Assembly (NCBI GenBank): GCA_021298045.1
Contig: JAJTHY010000038.1
Location: 1 to 7,796, forward strand
DNA: 7,796 nucleotides
Source of the DNA: Candidatus Jidaibacter sp.
Lineage (GTDB): Bacteria > Pseudomonadota > Alphaproteobacteria > Rickettsiales > Midichloriaceae
Direction of reading: 5' to 3'
Positions 1 through 5,792 of this stretch are shown here, in pieces (the stretch's first letter is position 1; every line of letters starts with the position of its first letter). The notes below the pieces were generated by a model, which did not search any database, was not told the DNA's origin, and saw nothing but the letters and a program-made list of their open reading frames with translations. Made by a program: the position numbers and the translations under genes.

Positions 1-119
1 AGCAATCTTTTGAAAATCCAGAACGCTTACTAGATTTTCTTTTTGTGATTATTAAAGACTTTGAGGAAGATTCTTGGATGAAACATCCTGTTTCTGCCTT
101 CTCTATTTGGCCCTCTTAG
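1..119 (+). CDS. C-terminal end of an unidentified protein (partial)
   Basis: An open frame enters from the left edge (first full codon at position 3) and ends at TAG 117-119, giving 38 residues. The visible tail mixes acidic and aromatic residues (ENPERLLDF, then KDFEEDSW) and finishes with SIWPS. It has no transmembrane segment long enough to call and no motif I recognise, so no function is proposed. The gene lies on the same strand as the LRR gene, 121 bases upstream of it. A promoter between them suggests they are separate units. A weak AT-only hairpin (ATATTT 143-148, AAATAT 153-158) follows the stop and could assist termination, though it lacks GC pairs and a clear T-run. Uninterrupted reading of the frame to a clean stop supports coding, but a short partial ORF in AT-rich DNA could also be chance. 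Confidence 0.5.
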   Translation, partial: QSFENPERLLDFLFVIIKDFEEDSWMKHPVSAFSIWPS

Positions 120-170
120 ACACACTTTTTAACACGGTCTCCATATTTTTATAAATATACCAACATGTTA

Positions 171-198
171 TTGATGTTTTTCATTTATATGCTATAAT
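171..198 (+). promoter_or_regulatory. Sigma70-like promoter for the LRR gene
   Basis: A -35-like TTGATG (171-176) and a perfect -10 TATAAT (193-198) are separated by 16 bases. This predicts a transcript start near 205 and a leader of about 36 bases before the ATG at 241. An 8-base palindrome AACATGTT (162-169) abuts the -35 box and could be an operator. A 7-base inverted repeat (193-199 with 203-209) overlaps the -10 box, but it is pure A/T and may be chance. The spacer ends with AGGG at 230-233, seven bases before the start codon, as a modest ribosome binding site. Confidence 0.6.
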
Positions 199-240
199 AA
201 AGTATTATATAGTATTTAAAAAACTTAATAGGGTATAGAT

Positions 241-1902
241 ATGTTGAATACATTGAATCGGATATTAGGACGCACTCATCGCACTGCTTTTAGAGCTTAC
301 GCTAGTACAGCAATACCAACCAAGAAAACTACAGAGCCAAAGGAACCTACAGAGCCAAAGGAATCAACCTACTTGCAATTAAATCCTGAAAAAGCACAAG
401 AGTATAATCGGATCGCTAACGATATTAGAGATGGATATCAAAAAATACTAGGGCTACGTGCATTTAATGGCTTACATAACAGCATGATAGGCGCCGAATC
501 GCTAATTACCAATTTTCTAAGAAGAATTCAATTCCTGTTGGGTTTGAACAATCGGGTTTCAGTTGTTGACTTGTCTAATGCAGATCTAGGAGATGAAGGC
601 ATAAATAAATTAGCAGAAGGCTTGAATAAGGCAAAACTTGTTAATGGCATTGTGGAAGTAAACATAAACGGCAATAAGTGTCAATTTATGAAAACTAACC
701 TACCAGATGTATTAAAGAACAAAATTAACAAAATTAAAGTTTTAAATGTGGGTGGCAACAACATTACAGATAACGCTAATTCAACTGATCTAGAAACTAA
801 ACCACTGGCATTAGATTTTATAGAACTTTTGAAGTCATTTGAAGAGCTTGAATCACTTAATTTAAGTAAATGCGATTTAAATGAAAAAGGCGCAATTGAA
901 GCTTTGGTAGAATATCTTCAAAGTGAAAGCGGCAAAAATATAAAAAGCTTAAAAATAGCTGATAATAATTTGACCGATGATCAGCTATCCAAAGTTTTAG
1001 AAGCACTAAGCAATAGAACAATGGTAACTTTAGATATTTCAGGAAATGAGTTTCGCGACATTTCTTATGAGCCACTACAAAATATTGTTAAAAAAAGCTT
1101 CCTTACGCTCGAAACCCTTCGCGCTGCAGATGTATGCAATGATGCAAGCATCATTGCTAGCTTGGCTAGTTGTTTGACCCATAAGGATGAGCAAAAATCA
1201 TTTACTTTATCTGCATTAAAAGAATTAGATTTAGCAGGTAATAAAATTACGGATGTATATCTAAAAGACCTTGTAAGAAATGCTAGTTATTTTCCCAACC
1301 TTCAAGAATTAAATTTGAACAACAATAGCTTAACTTTAGATGCAGTTATTGCATCAAGGGATTACCTTAAGAACTCCATTAAAATGCTTTTGCACAATAA
1401 TAGCTTATCATGTCCTAAACAAACAGTTTTCGGAGCAAAATGGGCATCAGGTATGAGTTATACCTTTGATTTATCAAATAATCAAACTATTAAGGGGGAT
1501 GATATCAAACAGCTACTGATAGAGATTAAAAATAGTTTGGGTGATAAGACAAATAGTTTGGGTGATAAGACAAACGTTACATTACTTCTTGATGGTTGCA
1601 ATCTGAACAAAGATTTTGCTTTAGAAACCTTTGACGTGCTATCCGGATCACCCCAAAAGGTTGGCAAGATCACTGTAGATTTTGGAAATGGTTATACAAA
1701 AGCGGATGCTGAAGCTATGATGAAGTCCGATGAGGATAAGCATTATGTCTTCCGCGCCGCTTCTTCAGAGCCAAGCGCTAAAGCCGTTAATGCATCTGTA
1801 GAAGCAGATACACCGTCTGCGACAAAGGGTGGCTTGCTTGAAACGGCCATATCTTGGTTTAGTACAAGCAACAGCCAGAAGCAAGGTTCGTTTAGAGAGT
1901 AG
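241..1902 (+). CDS. Leucine-rich-repeat protein with mitochondrial-presequence-like N-terminus; putative secreted effector
   Basis: This 553-residue protein is built mostly of ribonuclease-inhibitor/RanGAP-type leucine-rich repeats. About 11 to 13 units run from residue 105 to about 495. Clear ones start near 106 (VVDLSNADLGDEG), 204 (SLNLSKCDLNEKG), 235 (SLKIADNNLTDDQ), 263 (TLDISGNEF), 327 (ELDLAGNKITD) and 355 (ELNLNNNSLT). Such repeats form a curved protein-binding solenoid and no enzyme domain is seen. Residues 1-30 have no acidic residue, several Arg/Lys, many Ser/Thr and spaced leucines, ending in a RAY-AS motif at 18-22. That resembles a mitochondrial import signal more than a Sec signal peptide. 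Residues 31-42 are two TEPKEP-like repeats and the tail after 505 is Ser/Ala/Thr-rich. The start is well fixed: an in-frame TAG lies at 229-231, AGGG precedes the ATG, and the next Met is residue 82. A role as a secreted host-directed effector is inference. It could instead be a cytoplasmic scaffold. Confidence 0.9.
   Translation: MLNTLNRILGRTHRTAFRAYASTAIPTKKTTEPKEPTEPKESTYLQLNPEKAQEYNRIANDIRDGYQKILGLRAFNGLHNSMIGAESLITNFLRRIQFLLGLNNRVSVVDLSNADLGDEGINKLAEGLNKAKLVNGIVEVNINGNKCQFMKTNLPDVLKNKINKIKVLNVGGNNITDNANSTDLETKPLALDFIELLKSFEELESLNLSKCDLNEKGAIEALVEYLQSESGKNIKSLKIADNNLTDDQLSKVLEALSNRTMVTLDISGNEFRDISYEPLQNIVKKSFLTLETLRAADVCNDASIIASLASCLTHKDEQKSFTLSALKELDLAGNKITDVYLKDLVRNASYFPNLQELNLNNNSLTLDAVIASRDYLKNSIKMLLHNNSLSCPKQTVFGAKWASGMSYTFDLSNNQTIKGDDIKQLLIEIKNSLGDKTNSLGDKTNVTLLLDGCNLNKDFALETFDVLSGSPQKVGKITVDFGNGYTKADAEAMMKSDEDKHYVFRAASSEPSAKAVNASVEADTPSATKGGLLETAISWFSTSNSQKQGSFRE
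331..366 (+). repeat. Two 18-base tandem repeats encoding TEPKEP / TEPKES
   Basis: Two adjacent 18-base units (331-348 and 349-366) are identical over their first 15 bases and encode residues 31-36 and 37-42 of the LRR protein. The repeat is in frame and forms a charged Pro/Glu/Lys linker between the presequence-like N-terminus and the rest of the protein. Near-identity at DNA level points to recent slippage or duplication. Confidence 0.85.
1531..1572 (+). repeat. Perfect 21-base tandem duplication in the LRR gene (NSLGDKT x2)
   Basis: Two identical 21-base units (1531-1551 and 1552-1572) encode NSLGDKT twice, at residues 431-444. The unit is a whole number of codons, so the frame is kept. 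The two copies do not differ at any base, which indicates a recent duplication or an unstable array. It sits at the turn between two LRR units, where extra residues would lengthen a loop without breaking the strand (structural inference). Confidence 0.95.
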
Positions 1903-2020
1903 CGTATAATGAGGAGACTTTAAGCAAAGAGCTGGTTCTATATAGTCTGAATTATGGATAAATCATTATCAAAAAGCATAGTACCCCACACTTATGATAC
2001 TCCGACTAAAAATGCAACCT

Positions 2021-2119
2021 TTAAAGATCGAAATAATGCCCTGAGATAATTGTTCTTTGGGGTGGAAAAGTATTCATGCAACCAGTCAAACCCATAAGTA
2101 AAAAGGGAATAAAATCCAT
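2021..2119 (-). CDS. Possible 32-residue small lipoprotein-like peptide
   Basis: This short minus-strand frame starts at ATG 2119-2117 and ends at TAA 2023-2021. AAGGT (2131 down to 2127) lies seven bases upstream as a plausible Shine-Dalgarno site. The peptide opens with a hydrophobic stretch (FIPFLLMGLTGC) whose LTGC at residues 11-14 fits a lipobox, which would leave a mature part of about 19 residues from Cys14. Against it: the N-terminus has Asp2 and no basic residue, unlike a normal lipoprotein signal peptide, and short ORFs arise easily by chance. It lies 137 bases downstream of clpX on the same strand. A TATAAT at 2232-2227 might start a separate transcript, but its -35 is poor. The start codon falls inside an inverted-repeat arm. 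No family is recognised, so treat it as a candidate only. Confidence 0.25.
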   Translation of the reverse strand: MDFIPFLLMGLTGCMNTFPPQRTIISGHYFDL

Positions 2120-2156
2120 AAGCTTTACCTTAGTAATAGCCTTTTCTTATGGATTT
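2088..2156 (-). repeat. Inverted repeat with two alternative partner arms around a small-ORF start
   Basis: AAATCCATAAG (2112-2122) and CTTATGGATTT (2146-2156) are perfect 11-base reverse complements with a 23-base loop. A second copy of the left arm, AAACCCATAAG (2088-2098), lies 24 bases away with one mismatch, which becomes a G-U pair in minus-strand RNA. On the minus strand the arm at 2156-2146 could therefore pair with either of two downstream arms. Each downstream arm contains an in-frame ATG of the small ORF (codons 1 and 9), and the AAGGT site lies in the loop. There is no T-run, so it is a poor terminator. Confidence 0.5.
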
Positions 2157-2256
2157 CTCCAATCATTTTTATGCCTCAAGCCCTCACATTATCATCGTTA
2201 TCAGTCTTTTGACGGACAGACCGTTTATTATAGCTAAACTAACAAAAGAAATGGTG

Positions 2257-3549
2257 CTATTGATTGCCGGCTTTCACTTCTTCAGATGTAGGCTCAACCT
2301 GATCTTTACCCTTAGACTTTTTCTTTAAAACCAATTTAGGCTTAACTTTGTCCACCACTACTTGGCCATCAATAACAACTTCTACAACATCCTTGTTACC
2401 AGGAATATCATACATAAGTTCCAGCAAACATTCTTCCATGATAGTTCTTAAACCCCTAGCACCAGCTTTTCGCTTAATTGCTTTTTTAGCAATCTCATGC
2501 AATGCATCTTCTGTAAATGAAAGCTTAACCCCTTCCATCTCAAATAGTTTTTTGAATTGCTTCACTATGGCATTCTTAGGCTCGGTAAGAATCTTGATTA
2601 ACGCTTCTTCACCAAGCTCATCGATAGTCGCAACCACCGGCAAACGCCCGATAAACTCAGGAATCAGGCCATACTTGAGCAAATCTTCTGGCTCAACTTT
2701 TTTAAATAGCTGGCCTACGTTTAATACTTCTTTATTTTTGACTTCTGCGCCAAAGCCAATGCCACTCTGGTTATCTCTAGAAGAGATTATTTTTTCTAGC
2801 CCAGCAAAGGCACCACTGCAAATAAAAAGTATGTTAGTTGTATCAATTTGCAAAAATTCCTGTTGCGGATGTTTTCTACCACCCTGTGGAGGAACTGCAG
2901 CTATGGTACCTTCCATAAGCTTAAGCAATGCCTGCTGTACACCTTCACCAGAAACATCTCTCGTAATAGATGGGCTGTCTGACTTGCGTGAGATCTTGTC
3001 GACCTCGTCAATGAACACAATACCCTTTTGCGTACGTTCAATATTATAGTCTGCCGCTTGTAATAGCCTTAGTATAATATTCTCAACATCTTCCCCAACA
3101 TAACCAGCTTCCGTCAAAGTGGTAGCATCTGCAACTGCAAATGGAACATCTAAAATTCTAGCAAGTGTTTGCGCGAGTAAGGTCTTACCACAACCGGTAG
3201 GGCCAATAACCAAAATGTTAGACTTCTGTATCTCAACAGAGTTTGATTCATCTAAATTAGCAAGTCTTTTATAGTGATTATAAACCGCAACCGAAAGAAT
3301 TTTTTTTGCCTGATCTTGGCCAATTACATATTCATCTAAAGTTTTACATATTTCCTGAGGCTTAGGCAAACCCTCACCACTTAAAATCATATTTTTGTGA
3401 TCTTCCCGCACAATGTCAGAGCAAAGTTCAATGCATTCATTGCAAATATAGACGGTAGGACCAGCGATAAGCTTTCTTACCTCATGCTGACTTTTGCCGC
3501 AAAATGAGCAATATAAGGTATTTTTGCTATCTGTAATATCAGTACCCAT
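2257..3549 (-). CDS. clpX: ATP-dependent Clp protease ATP-binding subunit ClpX
   Basis: ClpX is the hexameric AAA+ unfoldase that recognises tagged or damaged cytoplasmic proteins and threads them into ClpP. At 430 residues it matches the usual family length (about 420). The N-terminal zinc-binding domain has Cys14, Cys17, Cys36 and Cys39. The AAA+ core shows Walker A GPTGCGKT (116-123), pore loop GYVG (149-152), Walker B IVFIDE (177-182), the RKH loop (225-227) and the ClpP-docking IGF tripeptide (264-266). It also has the arginine-finger region EFIGR (298-302) and sensor-2 GARGLR (363-368). All key residues are intact. The last 30 residues are a charged Lys/Glu tail. AGGTG (3561 down to 3557), seven bases before the ATG, supports the start. 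The gene follows clpP by 22 bases, so the two are almost certainly co-transcribed and translated as partners. Confidence 0.98.
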   Translation of the reverse strand: MGTDITDSKNTLYCSFCGKSQHEVRKLIAGPTVYICNECIELCSDIVREDHKNMILSGEGLPKPQEICKTLDEYVIGQDQAKKILSVAVYNHYKRLANLDESNSVEIQKSNILVIGPTGCGKTLLAQTLARILDVPFAVADATTLTEAGYVGEDVENIILRLLQAADYNIERTQKGIVFIDEVDKISRKSDSPSITRDVSGEGVQQALLKLMEGTIAAVPPQGGRKHPQQEFLQIDTTNILFICSGAFAGLEKIISSRDNQSGIGFGAEVKNKEVLNVGQLFKKVEPEDLLKYGLIPEFIGRLPVVATIDELGEEALIKILTEPKNAIVKQFKKLFEMEGVKLSFTEDALHEIAKKAIKRKAGARGLRTIMEECLLELMYDIPGNKDVVEVVIDGQVVVDKVKPKLVLKKKSKGKDQVEPTSEEVKAGNQ

Positions 3550-3571
3550 TTATATACACCTATACTTTAAG

Positions 3572-4240
3572 TTATGCTACTTTCTTTCCAACCTTCACAT
3601 CATCATTAGACGATGGCCTTTTATCAACTATTCTATCTATTAAACCAAACTTCATTGCCTGTTCTGGATCCATGAAATTATCTCTTTCCACACCTTTTTC
3701 AACTGCAGTTATTGGCTGCCCAGTATGTTTAACATAAAGTTGATTAAGCCGCTTCTTCAAACCAATTATCTCTTTTGCATGAATCTCAATATCAGTAGCC
3801 TGCCCTTGATACCCACCCAATGGCTGATGGATCATGATTCTGGAATTAGGAAGGGATGCACGCATCCCCTTAGTGCCTGCACACAATAGCATAGAGCCCA
3901 TAGAACAAGCCTGCCCAATGCATACAGTAGAAATTTTGGGTTTGATAAATTGCATGGTATCATAAATAGCCATCCCAGAAGTTACAACACCACCAGGGGA
4001 GTTTATATACATGTAGATGTCTTTATCAGGATTTTCTGATTCCAAAAACAAAAGTTGCGCCACTACAAGTGATGACATGGAATCTTCAATCTGCCCATTA
4101 ACAAAAATCACCCTCTCCTTCAATAATCTAGAAAAGATGTCAAAAGAACGCTCCCCCCTGGCCGTTTGCTCTATTACCATGGGAACGAGGTTCATATTTA
4201 TTGAATCTTCTACTAGATTATTGAATTTGATACGATTCAT
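3572..4240 (-). CDS. clpP: ATP-dependent Clp protease proteolytic subunit ClpP
   Basis: ClpP is the serine peptidase that forms a double-heptamer barrel and degrades proteins delivered by ClpX. The full catalytic triad is present: Ser113 in GQACSMGS, His138 in MIHQPLGG and Asp187 in ERDNF. The spacing between them (25 and 49) matches the E. coli enzyme. The conserved N-terminal run LVPMVIEQTARGERS begins at residue 18 and is the segment that contacts the axial pore and the unfoldase. Length is 222 residues against about 207 in E. coli; the excess is mainly a hydrophilic C-terminal tail. The chosen ATG has AGGT (4249 down to 4246) five bases upstream. The internal Met16 (4195-4193) matches where some homologues start but has no visible ribosome site. 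It is the middle gene of tig-clpP-clpX, 44 bases after tig. Confidence 0.98.
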   Translation of the reverse strand: MNRIKFNNLVEDSINMNLVPMVIEQTARGERSFDIFSRLLKERVIFVNGQIEDSMSSLVVAQLLFLESENPDKDIYMYINSPGGVVTSGMAIYDTMQFIKPKISTVCIGQACSMGSMLLCAGTKGMRASLPNSRIMIHQPLGGYQGQATDIEIHAKEIIGLKKRLNQLYVKHTGQPITAVEKGVERDNFMDPEQAMKFGLIDRIVDKRPSSNDDVKVGKKVA

Positions 4241-4284
4241 TAATTACCTATTAATCCTGATTTTGTTTTTGAGTTAACTATAGC

Positions 4285-5640
4285 TTAACTAGCTTTTTCC
4301 ATAGCACCTATTTCTTCAGCATATTTATCAAAGAACTCTTTTGAAGAAATTTCAATCTCTTTTCTTTGTACTAAACTTAAAATATGGTCTACAGCTTTTT
4401 CTTCAAGGATAGGTCCCTTTAACCTTTCAAGGTTTTCTGGCTTAGAGTAAAATTCCATTACTATCTTCTCTTGACCAGGTCTCATCATCGCTTCAGAGAA
4501 TATCGCTTGTTGAAGGTCAGATTCAAGAACTTCGATATCATGATCACGCGCAATCTCAGCCAAAATAATGCCAAGCCTCACTCTGCGTTTAGCGATCTCT
4601 TTATATTCTTTCTTCATCTCTTCTTCGTTCTTACCTTTGAACATAGAAGGATTTGCTTGCTTCTGAGATTTTATCTCGCCCCACATGGTATCAAAGTCTA
4701 TACCAATCATACCTTCTGGAACTTCAAAACGATACACTGCATCAATTTTATCAAATAGCTTTTTCTTCATGCTTAGCCTTGCAAGGCCATTAAAGTCAGC
4801 TGTAATTTTTTCTTTAATCAATTCAAGCAATTTCTCAACGCTTTCAAGGCCTAATTTTTCAGCAAATGCATTGTCTATTTCATCCACACTCTCTGGCATT
4901 AAAACTTGCTTAATTTTAACTTCAAAAACTGCTGGTTTACCAGACAGTGACTTATTGGTGTAGTTTTTAGGGAATGACACACGCACTTTAATTTCATCAC
5001 CCGCTTTAGCACCAATTAATTGGTCTTCAAAACCAGGAATAAACTGCCCTGAACCCAGCTCCAATCTGATACCTTCAGCCTTGTTTCCTTCAAACTCTTC
5101 GCCATTTACTGTACCATGAAAATCTATGATAACAGCATCACCCTTCTTAGCAACGTGCTTAGCATCTGCCTCTTTAAAAGTTTTAAATTTATCTTTGATT
5201 TCTCCAAGCGCTTTGTCTAAATCTTCCTGAGAAGCTTCCACTTTGAAGGTTTCAATTTCTATTTTATCCCATTCTACTTTAGGAACCTCAGGCAAATATT
5301 CAACTTTCGCAGTAAACACCAAATCGCTTTTATCATCAAAGCTTTTGATTTCAACAACAGGCTGAAGCGCCGGCTTCAAATTTTTTTCTGTAAGGATTTT
5401 CCTCAAAGTATCATCAACTTCATGCTCAATTATTTTAGATAGCAACTCTGGGCCCATTTGTTTTCTAACCATTTGCATTGGCACCTTGCCGTCCCTATAG
5501 CCGGCCATCTTAAATGTTTTTTGACTTTCGTTTAGATCTGCTTCTAACTTATCCACAATCGGCTTAGCTGGAACAGAAACCTCCCATTCATAACATAAAC
5601 CTTCATGCTTTAGCTCTTTAGTTTTATAAACTGTTTCCAT
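4285..5640 (-). CDS. tig: Trigger factor, ribosome-associated chaperone and peptidyl-prolyl isomerase
   Basis: Trigger factor docks at the ribosome exit tunnel, shields nascent chains and has proline isomerase activity. The 451 residues cover the family's three parts. The N-terminal ribosome-binding domain (about 1-115) carries the signature loop GYRDGKVP (47-54), where the usual GFRxGKxP has Tyr in place of Phe. The FKBP-type isomerase domain (about 160-245) contains GDAVIIDFHGTVNGEEFEG, LGSGQFIPGFEDQLIG and a trailing FPKNY. The helical C-terminal chaperone domain (about 250-451) is rich in Lys/Glu and ends in the family-typical VDHILSLV region near 417-424. A strong AAGGA (5654 down to 5650), nine bases from the ATG, fixes the start. 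It is first in the tig-clpP-clpX operon, an order conserved across many proteobacteria, and probably drives expression of all three genes. Confidence 0.97.
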   Translation of the reverse strand: METVYKTKELKHEGLCYEWEVSVPAKPIVDKLEADLNESQKTFKMAGYRDGKVPMQMVRKQMGPELLSKIIEHEVDDTLRKILTEKNLKPALQPVVEIKSFDDKSDLVFTAKVEYLPEVPKVEWDKIEIETFKVEASQEDLDKALGEIKDKFKTFKEADAKHVAKKGDAVIIDFHGTVNGEEFEGNKAEGIRLELGSGQFIPGFEDQLIGAKAGDEIKVRVSFPKNYTNKSLSGKPAVFEVKIKQVLMPESVDEIDNAFAEKLGLESVEKLLELIKEKITADFNGLARLSMKKKLFDKIDAVYRFEVPEGMIGIDFDTMWGEIKSQKQANPSMFKGKNEEEMKKEYKEIAKRRVRLGIILAEIARDHDIEVLESDLQQAIFSEAMMRPGQEKIVMEFYSKPENLERLKGPILEEKAVDHILSLVQRKEIEISSKEFFDKYAEEIGAMEKAS

Positions 5641-5687
5641 ATTAATATATCCTTCAAATAAAAATGTAATAGTACTATCCTAACCCC

Positions 5688-5717
5688 ATTCTAAGAATAA
5701 AACAGCGTTTCAGGCAA
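5688..5717 (-). promoter_or_regulatory. Candidate promoter of the tig-clpP-clpX operon
   Basis: Read on the minus strand, TTGCCT (5717-5712) as -35 and TAGAAT (5693-5688) as -10 are separated by 18 bases. The predicted start near 5681 gives a leader of about 40 bases to the tig ATG. The -10 matches consensus at five of six positions and the -35 at four. No heat-shock (sigma32-like) pattern was recognised. Confidence 0.4.
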
Positions 5718-5740
5718 GACCTTTTCCTATATATTTATTA

Positions 5741-5767
5741 TTTAAACTATAAAATGTATAGTATAAA
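5741..5767. promoter_or_regulatory. AT-rich dyad in the tig/ccoI divergent spacer, possible operator
   Basis: Two 11-base arms (5741-5751 and 5757-5767) are reverse complements except at one position, around a 5-base centre. The inner arms ACTATA and TATAGT are perfect. The dyad lies 26 bases before the preferred ccoI start and contains TATAAA (5748-5753) and TATAGT (5757-5762), which may serve as -10 boxes for ccoI. It does not match the FNR/FixK consensus (TTGAT-N4-ATCAA). Because it is almost all A/T, chance symmetry cannot be excluded. Confidence 0.35.
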
Positions 5768-5792
5768 GTTGCTCAATCTTGAAGAAAAAGCC

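Larger units (their letters stand above)
1903..2256. other. Convergent intergenic region between the LRR gene and clpX
   Basis: These 354 bases separate two genes that point at each other. They hold a short minus-strand ORF (2021-2119) and an 11-base inverted repeat (2112-2156), both listed separately. Other weak signals are ACCCCA 1983-1988 able to pair with TGGGGT 2058-2063, and a small ACGG/CCGT hairpin (2212-2224). There is also a minus-strand TATAAT (2232 down to 2227) without a convincing -35 box. No GC-rich hairpin followed by a T-run was found, so neither convergent gene has an obvious intrinsic terminator. I see no tRNA, IS end or long gene remnant. Confidence 0.6.

Noticed and set aside
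143..158. ATATTT/AAATAT hairpin as an intrinsic terminator of the upstream gene
   Set aside because: It consists only of A-T pairs without a following T-run, so the stem would be unstable; mentioned only as a weak possibility.
1954..2049. Plus-strand 31-codon ORF in the LRR-clpX spacer
   Set aside because: It has no ribosome binding site, its composition is unremarkable, and it overlaps the minus-strand small ORF, which has a better start signal.
2348..3049. 233-codon plus-strand frame opposite clpX
   Set aside because: It is a Ser/Leu-rich antisense shadow of clpX, which has every family motif; no ribosome site or family resemblance is seen.
4272..4290. AGTTAA/TTAACT hairpin at the tig stop codon as a terminator
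   Set aside because: Only six weak pairs, no T-run on the minus strand, and termination there would split a conserved operon; probably chance.
4471..4963. Two overlapping plus-strand frames opposite tig
   Set aside because: Both are antisense shadows of the strongly supported trigger factor gene.
5754..5792. Upstream ATG giving a 13-residue longer CcoI
   Set aside because: It lies inside the AT-rich dyad with no Shine-Dalgarno site, and would overlap the likely promoter; the ATG at 5793 next to the Cys cluster fits the family better, though this is not certain.
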